A stretch of DNA of 64,000 bases from the NCBI GenBank assembly GCA_902774295.1, contig CACYHP010000002.1:62001-126000 (forward strand), in the 5' to 3' direction. Each line of letters begins with the position of its first letter. The first letter of the stretch is position 1. The position numbers and the translations under genes were made by a program. The notes beneath the pieces are model-generated. The model searched no databases. It was not told where the DNA came from and was given only the letters and a program-made list of their open reading frames with translations. This stretch comes from an uncultured Bacteroidia bacterium (GTDB lineage: Bacteria > Bacteroidota > Bacteroidia > Bacteroidales > F082). Shown here in pieces: positions 24,434 through 32,707 of the stretch.

Positions 24434-25687
24434 TTATATCTTTTTGCATAAAATCACCACCTTCTTCTCCCCTATCAAAGTCGTGCCGAAAACGTAGTTT
24501 TTATCGCTTTCCTTGAGATTGAGACTTTTTCGCAACTCGTTGGCACTCAACGGGAAATTACGTGTTGCCACAGACGCCTCGGTGATGTCACTTAACAATT
24601 CTTTTTTGACTTTTTTGTTGAACGGCGCGAAACCGACGACCTCGAAAATACGGCCCGGGAAATCGGAAATCAGGTTGTCGGAGGTGTAGAGATGGCTGTT
24701 TACATGCAATTTTTCGATGGCGAAACGCTGGGAAATCAGCTTGAATGCGCCGGATTTCATCAATGATGAATTCGGTTCATACAAATATTTTTTGATATTT
24801 GATGAAAATGTCGGAATTGCCGATTTTTCTCCTGATTCAACGAATTGAAAATTCGTTTCATCCCGTAGGGACAAGGCATGCCTTGTCCCTACGGGATGAA
24901 AATCAACACAAAAATATTTTATCTCCCCATAAAATCCCAGTTCAATCTTTACCAAAACCTCCTTGCATTCGTTTTTCACCGACACGATATGGATTTCCGA
25001 GATATTTTGCAATTCATTGGTAATCATGGAAATATCCAACATCGGGGATAATTTAATCAACATGGTGCCACCATGTTGAGACGCACGGCCGCGGGTCTCT
25101 ACGATTGAAACCACGTCGGGCGAACAATCGTGCAACGAGACCATTTTGCGGTTGTAGATATCCCTTCTGGCAGGGTCCAAATAAAGGACAACGCATGCGT
25201 TGTCCCAACGGGTTGTCTGGTTATCATATCCAGTCGGGATAAGGCATGCCTTATCCCTTAAAAAAGATTCCGCATCGGAATTAACAACCGTGATCTTTCG
25301 TCCTAAAACCGCAAAATTATGTTCCGCCAAGTCACACAGTTCCTTCTGATTTTCAACGTAATAGGATGTTTTGAATCTCTCCGATAGGAAATATGAATCG
25401 ACACCCAGACCGCCTGTCAGGTCGACAAAGACATCACCACCATTGATGATCGAGGCCTTGTATTTCGCGGTAAGTTCGGAAGAACACTGCTCTATCGAAA
25501 GATGTTTTGGGAACAGCAAATCAGGATTCGACGCCCACGACGGCACCTTTTTCGAAAGAAGCTGCCGAGCCTCTATCTGGTTAAGTACAAATGTTTTATC
25601 TACATCATCAGGAAACTTATGCAACGCCAGCTGGCGCACGTCATCCTTCAGATGCGACTCAATGAAATCCCGGGTAGCTGTATTCAT
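24434..25687 (-). CDS. Class I SAM methyltransferase with THUMP-like domain, carrying in-frame palindromic inserts
   Basis: 417 aa. The N-terminal about 85 residues are helical. The SAM-binding core begins at FVDLTGGLGVDSYFL (about 98), with YVENQKELCDLAEHNF and later LYLDPARRD. The C-terminal part resembles the THUMP-like domain of a Bacteroidota family of predicted RNA methyltransferases; the substrate is unknown. At least four near-perfect palindromes (24856-24901, 25058-25099, 25186-25205, 25236-25257) are read through in frame, adding residues such as VGTRHALSLRDE and RDKACLIP. The frame stays open, so the gene is probably functional. It starts on the last base of the cstA stop region (TGATG). 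Confidence 0.85.
   Translation of the reverse strand: MNTATRDFIESHLKDDVRQLALHKFPDDVDKTFVLNQIEARQLLSKKVPSWASNPDLLFPKHLSIEQCSSELTAKYKASIINGGDVFVDLTGGLGVDSYFLSERFKTSYYVENQKELCDLAEHNFAVLGRKITVVNSDAESFLRDKACLIPTGYDNQTTRWDNACVVLYLDPARRDIYNRKMVSLHDCSPDVVSIVETRGRASQHGGTMLIKLSPMLDISMITNELQNISEIHIVSVKNECKEVLVKIELGFYGEIKYFCVDFHPVGTRHALSLRDETNFQFVESGEKSAIPTFSSNIKKYLYEPNSSLMKSGAFKLISQRFAIEKLHVNSHLYTSDNLISDFPGRIFEVVGFAPFNKKVKKELLSDITEASVATRNFPLSANELRKSLNLKESDKNYVFGTTLIGEKKVVILCKKI
24856..24901 (+). repeat. 46-bp perfect palindrome inside the methyltransferase gene
   Basis: TTTCATCCCGTAGGGACAAG with centre GGCATGCC and its exact complement. On the coding strand it reads FHPVGTRHALSLRDE. Its TAGGGAC arm matches the intergenic palindrome at 3469-3493. 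Confidence 0.95.
25058..25099 (+). repeat. Two abutting palindromes inside the methyltransferase gene
   Basis: CAACATGGTG-C-CACCATGTTG (25058-25078, perfect) overlaps by one base a weaker GAGAC...GTCTC palindrome (25078-25099). The coding strand reads ETRGRASQHGGTML through both. Confidence 0.85.
25186..25205 (+). repeat. 20-bp perfect palindrome inside the methyltransferase gene
   Basis: GGACAACGCATGCGTTGTCC. Same centre (GCATGC) and GGACAA arm as the 46-bp element. Confidence 0.95.
25236..25257 (+). repeat. 22-bp perfect palindrome inside the methyltransferase gene
   Basis: GGGATAAGGCATGCCTTATC ending CC; centre GGCATGCC as in the 46-bp element. It lies only 30 bases from the previous palindrome. 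Confidence 0.95.
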
Positions 25688-27141
25688 CAGCTTTTCAAAG
25701 CGTTATTGTATTTCCTACGGAAATTGAAGAACAAAGCCGTGAACAATACCGTGATGCAGCCTGCTATTATCAGGGCGACAACATGCGAGAAGCCTACACC
25801 TTCGACGTATTTCCCGGCAGGGAATTCGATAATATATGTCATTGTGACCATCGTCATGAACATCGCCGGAATGATGCTGAAGATATAGTTTTTCTTTTCC
25901 TTAGCGAGATAAACCGTTATAGCCCAAAGAGTTACCATCGCCAAAACCTGATTCACCCAAGCGAAATAACGCCAAATCATATCGAAACCTTTCGCGTCGG
26001 CGAGACTGTAAACCAATATGGCGGCTGTGACAGCGAACATAGGAATGGCGATGATGAGGCGGTTCTTTATGGATTTCTGGTCGAAACGCATGAAATCAGC
26101 AATAATGAGACGAGCAGAACGCAAAGCTGTATCGCCCGATGTGACTGCTGCCGAGATGACGCCGAGGATGGTAATCACCGCAATAACCGGGGTAAACCAA
26201 GTGTTGGCAATAATTCCCACGATGGCGGCTCCGCTCTTGCCTGTGACGTCAACGACGCTGTCGGGACTGAAGAAATATGCCGCAGCTGCTGCCCAAATCA
26301 AAGCAACGATGCCTTCTGTTATCATCGCACCGTAAAAAATCGTACGGCCTTGTTTCTCGTTGACCATACAACGTGCCATAAGCGGCGACTGAGTGGCATG
26401 GAAACCGGAAATCGCGCCGCAGGCTATGCTGATGAACATCATCGGGAAGATTGGGGTATGCGCCGCTCCAGGATGACGATTCTGCAATCCGCTCCAAATC
26501 TCAGGAATCTCAGGCTGATACATGATAAACGCCACAAAGATAGCGACAGCCATACCCAACAGAAGCAAACCGAAAACAGGGTAAATCTTGCCGATGAGCT
26601 TGTCGATTGGCAACAAAGTCGCTATCAGATAATAAACCAAGATGATGACGACCCAAATGTAAGTGTTCCAGCTCGGAGTGAAGTTGCTGACCAACAATGT
26701 CGCCGGAGTGTTGACGAACACCACACCGACCAAAATCATCAGCAAGACTGTGAAGCCGCGCATGAACTGTTTCACGCCGTGGCCAAGGAACATGCCGTGA
26801 ATCTCGGGCAGACTGGCTCCTTTGTTTCTCAAAGAAATCATTCCCGAGAGGTAATCGTGGACAGCACCTGCGAAGATTGTGCCGAGCACGATCCACAGGA
26901 ACGACGCCGTTCCGAACTGAGCTCCCATGATGGCACCGATGATAGGACCGACGCCGGCAATATTCAAAAACTGAATCAAGAATATACGCCAAGGTTGCAT
27001 AGGCACATAGTCGACACCGTCGGCCATGGTGACAGCCGGTGTCTCGCGTTTCGGGTCAGCGCCGAAGAGTTTCTCGATAAACTTTCCGTAAATGAGATAG
27101 CCGACAATCAAGACGGCAAGAGCTATAAAAAAAGTTATCAT
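25687..27141 (-). CDS. cstA: CstA/BtsT-family pyruvate or peptide transporter (carbon starvation protein A)
   Basis: 484 aa, about 13 membrane helices. Family signatures are PWRIFLIQFLNIAGVGPIIGAIMGA near 50-75, GAVHDYLSGMISLRNKG and GFHATQSPLMARC. Characterised members transport pyruvate or assist peptide use during carbon limitation. Length is that of the short Bacteroidota form, without the long E. coli C-terminus. It begins 6 bases after prfB and overlaps the start of the methyltransferase gene, so it is inside one transcription unit. Confidence 0.93.
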   Translation of the reverse strand: MITFFIALAVLIVGYLIYGKFIEKLFGADPKRETPAVTMADGVDYVPMQPWRIFLIQFLNIAGVGPIIGAIMGAQFGTASFLWIVLGTIFAGAVHDYLSGMISLRNKGASLPEIHGMFLGHGVKQFMRGFTVLLMILVGVVFVNTPATLLVSNFTPSWNTYIWVVIILVYYLIATLLPIDKLIGKIYPVFGLLLLGMAVAIFVAFIMYQPEIPEIWSGLQNRHPGAAHTPIFPMMFISIACGAISGFHATQSPLMARCMVNEKQGRTIFYGAMITEGIVALIWAAAAAYFFSPDSVVDVTGKSGAAIVGIIANTWFTPVIAVITILGVISAAVTSGDTALRSARLIIADFMRFDQKSIKNRLIIAIPMFAVTAAILVYSLADAKGFDMIWRYFAWVNQVLAMVTLWAITVYLAKEKKNYIFSIIPAMFMTMVTMTYIIEFPAGKYVEGVGFSHVVALIIAGCITVLFTALFFNFRRKYNNALKS

Positions 27142-27147
27142 ATTCTG

Positions 27148-28258
27148 TTATTTTTGTCCGAATTCCATCAAATAAGCTTTGATAAACTCATCGATTTTAC
27201 CGTCCATCACGGCCTGCACGTTGCTGGTCTGGTAGTTGGTGCGATGGTCTTTCACGCGGCGGTCGTCAAAAACGTATGAGCGGATCTGCGAGCCCCACTC
27301 AATTTTTTTCTTCGATGCCTCGATTTTGTTTTTCTCCTCCATGCGGTGCTGCAGCTCCTTGTCGTACAGCTGTGACTTCAGCAATCGCATAGCGTTTTCC
27401 TTGTTTTTCGGCTGGTCGCGAGTCTCAGTGTTTTCAATCAGAATCTCCTCTTCGTGACCGTCGTAAGGATCTTTGTACTGATATCTCAGACGCACTCCCG
27501 ACTCCACTTTGTTCACGTTCTGACCGCCAGCACCGCCGCTGCGGAATGTGTCCCATGTCAAGCGTGACGGGTCGATGACTATCTCGATGGTGTCGTCGAT
27601 CAAAGGTGTCACGAACACCGAGCTGAACGATGTCATACGCTTGCCTTGGGCGTTGAATGGCGACACGCGCACGAGGCGGTGCACTCCGTTCTCGCCTTTG
27701 AGGTAACCATAAGCATAGTCGCCGTCGATTTCCATTGTGCATGACTTGATTCCGGCGTCGTCGCCTTCAAGAATGTTACTTATTCTCACCTTATAGTTAT
27801 GAGCCTCGGCATAGCGCATATACATACGCATGAGCATGTCGGCCCAGTCCTGCGACTCTGTTCCGCCAGCGCCTGCGTTGATTTTCAGCACGCAGCTCAT
27901 TGAGTCGGCTTCGTCGTGAAGCATGTTGCGGAACTCGAGGTCTTCGACGAGCTTTATCACGTCGGCATATTGCTTGTCGACCTCCTCTTCTGTCGCCTCG
28001 CCTTCCTTGGCAAAATCGTACAAAACGCCGAGGTCGTCGTTGGCTTTCACGATCTCGTCGTAAGCTGTCACCCAGCTCTTCACGTCGCGGATCTGGCGCA
28101 TGATAACCTTGCCGTTTTTCGGGTCATCCCAGAAGCCGTCGGCCTTCGTTTTCTCTTCTAATTCAGCTATTTTCGACAGTTTGGTGTCGATGTCAAAGAT
28201 ACCTCCTCAAGGCATCAATCCTCTTACTTAACTCTTTTATGCTGTCTAAAGTGACCAT
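27148..28258 (-). CDS. prfB: Peptide chain release factor 2 with programmed +1 frameshift
   Basis: About 369 aa. Translation starts at the ATG at 28258, reads 21 codons to CTT (28196-28198), meets an in-frame TGA (28193-28195) and must shift +1 to GAC to continue. The local sequence AGGAGG-TAT-CTT-TGA-C has the internal Shine-Dalgarno-like stimulator and slippery CTT-UGA-C of classical prfB autoregulation. After the shift the frame is open to 27148. The tripeptide anticodon SPF (about 199-201) and catalytic GGQ (about 244-246) are present. RF2 reads UGA and UAA, so low RF2 favours the shift. It is first of the unit with cstA. Confidence 0.96.
28193..28209 (-). promoter_or_regulatory. prfB programmed +1 frameshift site
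   Basis: Coding strand AGGAGGTATCTTTGAC-type element: SD-like AGGAGG, 3-base spacer, CTT in the P site and UGA in the A site. The zero frame ends at UGA. The +1 frame continues through the rest of RF2. Confidence 0.95.
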
Positions 28259-28283
28259 ATTAATATAAGGTGTAAAACTTCTG

Positions 28284-28291
28284 CAAAAATA
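28284..28291 (-). promoter_or_regulatory. -7 promoter element (TATTTTTG) of prfB-cstA
   Basis: Reverse-strand TATTTTTG followed by C, 26 bases upstream of the prfB ATG at 28258. Its position supports that start over the internal ATG at 28101. Confidence 0.6.
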
Positions 28292-28308
28292 ATAAAAGTT
28301 TTAAACTA

Positions 28309-29049
28309 TTATTTATTCTTGACTAATTTTTTGAACTCTTTTTGTGCCTTTGCCATCTGTTTTTGGAATTCAGGACTCGTCTGAAGACGGGCGTATCCTA
28401 TGCTTGCGCCGGAACGTGTGGCGTCGATGTCGCTTTGCCAATGTGCTCCGGTGATGACGCGGTTTTCGCAATACAGCCAGGCACGGCTGAAGATGGATCC
28501 TGATGCCTCCGGGTTGATTTCCGAGAGCAGCAATGCCGATGTCCAGCAACGTATTGTATGTCCCGACGGGTAGCTGCCCTCGCCGCTGAACTCCTTGTCG
28601 CTCTCCATGAAAGGCTCCTCATGGAAATACACGAACGGGCGTGTGCGGTGGTAATATGCCTTTGGTGCCACGCGCATCTGATCGACGGTGGCGAGGCTGT
28701 TGGTGATGAGTTTCCAAATCTCAGGGGTGCCTTTCTCAGAAATCTCGAGTCCGAACGGCACGCTCAGCTCAGCCAAAAGAGCCTCGTAACTCCACACGGC
28801 GTCGCGTTTTGCCATTTCGGCACGCTCGGTGTCGTAACGCTGCATCTTGCCCCACATATAACGTAGGACGTCATAACTGAAGGCCTCCGACGTGCTGTCG
28901 GGCGGTGCCGGCAGACATTGTATCAAATCAGGCATCTCCTCGGTGGTAAAATACGTCGTCGGCTGATAGCCTTGAGCAATGACATTACACAAGCAGCTGA
29001 TGAGAAAGACAAACGTTAAAATCAGTTTTGATAAATTTTTCATTTTCAT
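28309..29049 (-). CDS. Secreted PAP2 / class A acid phosphatase
   Basis: 246 aa with a signal peptide (ILTFVFLISCLCNVIAQ, cleavage after Ala-Gln region). Start is MKMKNL; a second ATG two codons later is equally possible. The three-part phosphatase signature is complete: KAYYHRTRPF (Kx6RP), YPSGHT (PSGH) and SRAWLYCENRVITGAHWQSD (SRx5HxxxD-like). Such enzymes hydrolyse phosphate monoesters in the periplasm. It has no close operon partner. Confidence 0.9.
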   Translation of the reverse strand: MKMKNLSKLILTFVFLISCLCNVIAQGYQPTTYFTTEEMPDLIQCLPAPPDSTSEAFSYDVLRYMWGKMQRYDTERAEMAKRDAVWSYEALLAELSVPFGLEISEKGTPEIWKLITNSLATVDQMRVAPKAYYHRTRPFVYFHEEPFMESDKEFSGEGSYPSGHTIRCWTSALLLSEINPEASGSIFSRAWLYCENRVITGAHWQSDIDATRSGASIGYARLQTSPEFQKQMAKAQKEFKKLVKNK

Positions 29050-29072
29050 ACTATTTATTAACTATTATACAG

Positions 29073-29110
29073 GAAATTTCTCCACTACGCTTCGATTCGG
29101 TCGAAATGAC
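29073..29110 (-). repeat. Dispersed GTCATTTCGACC repeat, copy B, overlapping the recX stop
   Basis: Reverse strand GTCATTTCGACCGAATCGAA continues to GTGGAGAAATTTC. The recX reading frame enters the repeat and ends in it (RHFDRIEA, stop). Confidence 0.85.
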
Positions 29111-29549
29111 GAAGGGCATCCCAAACCAGACTTGGTTCATACCCTTTCTGAATCGCATATTGCGCCAGTTTTGCCTTCTTTTTATATGGGTCGGTATCGT
29201 TGATTTTCTTGGCTTTCAAGACTTTTATCAATTCGTCTTTATAAATTTCAGGGTCGATTTCCGACAGGGCATTGCCGATAATCTCATCGCTGATGCCTTT
29301 CATTTTCAGCGACATTTTTATCTTGTTAACGCCCCATTTTTTAAGGTAAATCTTGCTTCTCACGAAAGTGGATGCATAACGCTCATCGTCGAGATAGCCT
29401 TCATCTACAAGGAGTTTCACAATTTTCTCCTTCTCGGCATCGGGCATGTCGAAGGTGGAGAGCTTAGTCCTCACCTCCTGAGTGCACCTGTCCTGATAAG
29501 CGCAGTAGTGCAACACCTTTTTTAATATAACGTCGTTCGACAATTCCAT
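29085..29549 (-). CDS. recX: Regulatory protein RecX
   Basis: 154 aa, three-helix-repeat RecX fold that restrains RecA filaments. Family features are VLHYCAYQDRCTQEVRTKL, LVDEGYLDDERYASTFVRSKI, WGVNKIKMSLKMKGIS and the C-terminal AQYAIQKGYEPSLVWDAL. The final residues RHFDRIEA and the stop are translated from a dispersed repeat. The -7 element TAATTTTG (29554-29561) lies 4 bases before the ATG, suggesting a leaderless message. No recA is nearby. Confidence 0.93.
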   Translation of the reverse strand: MELSNDVILKKVLHYCAYQDRCTQEVRTKLSTFDMPDAEKEKIVKLLVDEGYLDDERYASTFVRSKIYLKKWGVNKIKMSLKMKGISDEIIGNALSEIDPEIYKDELIKVLKAKKINDTDPYKKKAKLAQYAIQKGYEPSLVWDALRHFDRIEA

Positions 29550-29553
29550 TCCA

Positions 29554-29561
29554 CAAAATTA
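29554..29561 (-). promoter_or_regulatory. -7 promoter element (TAATTTTG) almost touching the recX start
   Basis: Reverse-strand TAATTTTG, then four bases, then the ATG at 29549. Confidence 0.45.
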
Positions 29562-29593
29562 CTGATTTTTTATTCATCAAACACCAAATTTTG

Positions 29594-29601
29594 TATTTTT
29601 G
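29594..29601 (+). promoter_or_regulatory. -7 promoter element (TATTTTTG) of the ydcF-like gene
   Basis: TATTTTTG followed by C, 12 bases upstream of the ATG at 29614. It is divergent to the recX promoter. Confidence 0.55.
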
Positions 29602-29613
29602 CGTTGTAAAATT

Positions 29614-30306
29614 ATGATTAAAAAGGTTTTAAATAGGTTTTTCTTGGTTTTGGGCGCTCTTTTTGCCCTATTCCTGATTTTGGGTGCGACATCGGCTCCA
29701 TTTTATATGCATTATAATTTAGGCATTGACCCTAATCATGATAACGACACAGTACAACCATTTGAGCCTCAGCATGTTATAATGATGGGCGGCGCAGGCA
29801 TGCCTTCAGCGAGCAACCTCATGCGACTTTATTACACCGCAGGTCTCTCCAAAAATTACGACTGTCCTGTAACCATCGTCCATCCGCAAGACTCCATTTG
29901 TCATGTCGAGATGTTTAATTATCTTGTAAATCAAGGGGTTACAAGAGAGATTTTCCACGATACCATTGGCACCAACACCCGTTCGCAGGTACTCGGTCTC
30001 GCCGAAAACTTTCCCGAATTGCTGACCACCAACATCATCGTTGTGACCTCGCCCGAACATCTGAAAAGGACGATAAAATGCTTTAACAAGGCTGGTTTTC
30101 AATATGTTAGAGGCATGGCGGCATACGAAGGCACTGTCGATTTCAATCTTTCTTTGAAAGGACAAAAAGTTGATGGCATAGAAGAGGTTCCAAGCGTCGA
30201 AAGTACCCGGCTGCGCTACACTTTCTGGAATTATCTGAAGCTCGAAATAGACACTTATCGCGAATATCTCGCACTGTTTTATTACAGAATAAAAGGTTGG
30301 ATTTAG
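29614..30306 (+). CDS. YdcF/SanA-family (DUF218) membrane-anchored protein
   Basis: 230 aa from MIKKVLNRFF; the five extra upstream codons lie over the promoter. A single N-terminal membrane helix (about 8-30) precedes the DUF218 domain: HVIMMGGAGMPSASNLMRLYY, then DTIGTNTRSQVLGLAE and IIVVTSPEHLKRT. DUF218 proteins such as SanA/YdcF affect envelope permeability, and their enzymatic activity is unproven. The stop codon overlaps the stop of the convergent YgiQ gene (30303-30306). Confidence 0.85.
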   Translation: MIKKVLNRFFLVLGALFALFLILGATSAPFYMHYNLGIDPNHDNDTVQPFEPQHVIMMGGAGMPSASNLMRLYYTAGLSKNYDCPVTIVHPQDSICHVEMFNYLVNQGVTREIFHDTIGTNTRSQVLGLAENFPELLTTNIIVVTSPEHLKRTIKCFNKAGFQYVRGMAAYEGTVDFNLSLKGQKVDGIEEVPSVESTRLRYTFWNYLKLEIDTYREYLALFYYRIKGWI

Positions 30307-32117
30307 TTGCGGCCGTAGAGGCGGTTTATCCACTCGGCTTTGCCCATTTTTCTTAGAGTTTGTTTCACCCACTGGCGGTTTTCTGGTTTATACCAGAAGA
30401 AAAAGCGTTGCTGTGCCAGCTTCTCCTCTTTGTTTTTCGCCACAAAAACAGGCTTCAAAGTATACGGGTCGTAGCCCGAATAATAGATTTCTGTCGCCAA
30501 AGTCATCGGCGTCGGCGTGAAGTCCTGCACCTGCTCGAGATGATAGCCTAAGTCCTTGGTTTTCACCGCAAGTTCGGCCATATCCATCAAGGTGCACGCC
30601 GGATGGCTCGATATAAAATAAGGTATCAGCTGTTGGTTGAGATGATATTTCTCGTTGACCTGATCGAAGCGTTTTTTCAATTTATTGAACAGAGAGAACG
30701 GCGGTTTACGCATGAGCCTCAACACGTTATCGCTCACCTGCTCGGGTGCCACCTTCAGACGCCCGCTCACATGACGACGCATCAGCTGCTCGAAATATTC
30801 ATCGTAACCCAGCTTGCCATCGGGGTCTTCGTTGGTAAGGAAAAGGTCATAACGGATGCCCGAGCCTATGGTCACCTTTTTGATATTAGGGTTCTTGTCG
30901 ACCTCCTTGTAAAGCTCAATCAAAGGATGATGGTCGGTATTCAAATTCTTGCAGATATTCGGCTGGATACAGGTCGGACGCACGCATTTCTCGCACAGCG
31001 ACTCGTCTTTTCCGCGCATGCGATACATGTTCGCCGACGGGCCTCCCAAATCGCTGATATAGCCTTTAAAATCAGGCATCTGCGTCACCTGTTCCACTTC
31101 ACGTAAAATCGATTCTTTGCTTCTCGAAGCCACGAATTTCCCTTGATGTGCCGAGATGGTGCAGAAGGCGCAGCCGCCGAAGCATCCCCTATGGATGTTC
31201 ACCGAATGGCGTATCATCTCGTAAGCCGGAATCGGGCCGCGTTTGGCATATTTCGGGTGCGGCATGCGGGTGTATGGCAGGTCGAAGGCTGCGTCGATCT
31301 GCGCCGTGGTGTAAGTCGGATACGGCGGATTGATATAAAGTGTCTGATTACCAACATCTTGCAACAGTCTGGCAGCGTGTTTTTTGTTAGACTCCTCCTC
31401 CACATGCTTGAAATTCGAGGCGTAGAGCTTCTTGTCTTTCAAACATATTTCATGCGACACAAGTCTTATATCTTGCCATTCCGACTCGACGGGCTGCGAT
31501 TTCTTTTTCAGGAAAAACGTCTGCGGGATATCGGTTATCTCGTCGATTTTCTTGCCTTCAGAAAGGGCTTTTGCAATCTCAGTATTGGCTATCTCGCCCA
31601 TGCCGTAAACGCCCATATCTGCATGAGAATCAACGAGGATGCTTGGTTTTAAAGAATCAGACCAGTAGTCATAATGCGTCACTCTCCGCAACGATGCCTC
31701 GATGCCTCCGAGGACGACCGGCACATCGGGATAGATCTGTTTCAGGATGTTGCAATAAACCACCGATGCATAGTCGGGACGAAATCCCGCCTCGCCGCCA
31801 GGGGTGTAGGCGTCGTTGGAGCGCAGGCGTTTGTTGGCGGTGTAGTGGTTCACCATCGAGTCCATACAGCCTGCCGAGACGCCGAAAAACAACCGCGGCT
31901 TGCCGAATTTGCGGAAGTCGCGGAGGTCGTCACGCCAGTTAGGCTGCGGGATGATGCCAACTTTGTAGCCTTCTTTCTCAAGTGTGCGTCCGATGACAGC
32001 AGCCCCGAACGAGGGATGGTCGACGTATGCGTCGCCGCTGACGAGCACGATGTCGAGCTCGTCCCAACCGCGCAGGTCGGATTCCTTCTTCGTTATCGGG
32101 AGCCACTTGAGGTCCAT
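30303..32117 (-). CDS. YgiQ-family radical SAM protein
   Basis: 604 aa. A B12-binding-like N-terminal region (about 20-200) is followed by a radical SAM core with CFGGCAFC (about Cys310, Cys314, Cys317) in HRGCFGGCAFCTISAHQG. A further Cys cluster, CEKCVRPTCIQPNIC, lies near 370-385. The C-terminal domain carries the DFTPTPMTLATEIYYSGYDP motif typical of the YgiQ/UPF0313 family. The reaction is unknown. It starts 3 bases after the nucleosidase gene, as third gene of the M20-nucleosidase-YgiQ unit. Confidence 0.93.
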   Translation of the reverse strand: MDLKWLPITKKESDLRGWDELDIVLVSGDAYVDHPSFGAAVIGRTLEKEGYKVGIIPQPNWRDDLRDFRKFGKPRLFFGVSAGCMDSMVNHYTANKRLRSNDAYTPGGEAGFRPDYASVVYCNILKQIYPDVPVVLGGIEASLRRVTHYDYWSDSLKPSILVDSHADMGVYGMGEIANTEIAKALSEGKKIDEITDIPQTFFLKKKSQPVESEWQDIRLVSHEICLKDKKLYASNFKHVEEESNKKHAARLLQDVGNQTLYINPPYPTYTTAQIDAAFDLPYTRMPHPKYAKRGPIPAYEMIRHSVNIHRGCFGGCAFCTISAHQGKFVASRSKESILREVEQVTQMPDFKGYISDLGGPSANMYRMRGKDESLCEKCVRPTCIQPNICKNLNTDHHPLIELYKEVDKNPNIKKVTIGSGIRYDLFLTNEDPDGKLGYDEYFEQLMRRHVSGRLKVAPEQVSDNVLRLMRKPPFSLFNKLKKRFDQVNEKYHLNQQLIPYFISSHPACTLMDMAELAVKTKDLGYHLEQVQDFTPTPMTLATEIYYSGYDPYTLKPVFVAKNKEEKLAQQRFFFWYKPENRQWVKQTLRKMGKAEWINRLYGRN

Positions 32118-32120
32118 GTT

Positions 32121-32693
32121 TTATTTAATGGAGTCAACAAAAAACTTTGACAACCCCTCTCTTGCATCCTGCAGCTTGGCGTACCATTCCTGGCTTGAAT
32201 TCTGTCCGACCACGTCGGTGACGTATTTCACTGAAATGAACGGGATTTTCATCTCACGGCATACATCAGCCACAGCGTATGATTCCATATCGATGACATC
32301 GCCTTCAATATCGGCGCCTTCAGTGATGAAGCTGTCGCCAGTGTTGCAGGTGCCTATCAATTTAGCATGTTCCATCAAGTGCCACGATGGGATGGCATGC
32401 TTGATCACATCTACATCAAACTCCATCTCCGAAATCACACCGTTAAGGTATACCTTACGTAAATCCCTGTCAACGAAACGGTTACAGACGATGATATCGC
32501 CGACTTTATGATTTAATGTGCCTGCCGAGCCGATGTTTATCACTATGTCGGGATGATGCTCGCAGATGGCGTTCATAGTATGCATGGCAGCTCTCACCTT
32601 GCCTATACCTGTTTCAACGTAAATCACCTCCGCGTTAGGGATGTTAACCTCAATTTTTTCCTCAGGAATTGCGTAAACTAATAAAATCTTCAT
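32121..32693 (-). CDS. MTA/SAH-nucleosidase-like phosphorylase-superfamily protein
   Basis: 190 aa from MKILLVYAIPEEK, matching the family N-terminus. An ATG at 32711 overlaps the upstream stop (ATGA) and could also be used. PNP/UDP-phosphorylase fold: VETGIGKVRAAM, INIGSAGTL and the active-site segment DVIDMESYAVADVC. These fit 5'-methylthioadenosine/S-adenosylhomocysteine nucleosidase-like enzymes, but the protein is short (usual about 230) and the substrate may differ. It lies between the M20 amidohydrolase and YgiQ genes. Confidence 0.78.
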   Translation of the reverse strand: MKILLVYAIPEEKIEVNIPNAEVIYVETGIGKVRAAMHTMNAICEHHPDIVINIGSAGTLNHKVGDIIVCNRFVDRDLRKVYLNGVISEMEFDVDVIKHAIPSWHLMEHAKLIGTCNTGDSFITEGADIEGDVIDMESYAVADVCREMKIPFISVKYVTDVVGQNSSQEWYAKLQDAREGLSKFFVDSIK

Positions 32694-32707
32694 AATCAAA
32701 AGTAATT

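Noticed and set aside
25783-27279. 498-codon open frame on the plus strand opposite cstA
   Set aside because: Its product is rich in His, Asp, Asn and Arg with no domain pattern. It is an antisense shadow of the cstA membrane protein and the end of prfB.
28101-28258. Taking prfB to start at the internal ATG at 28101
   Set aside because: That would remove the RF2 N-terminal domain. The upstream 21-codon frame with the CTT-TGA-C shift site and promoter explains the missing part.
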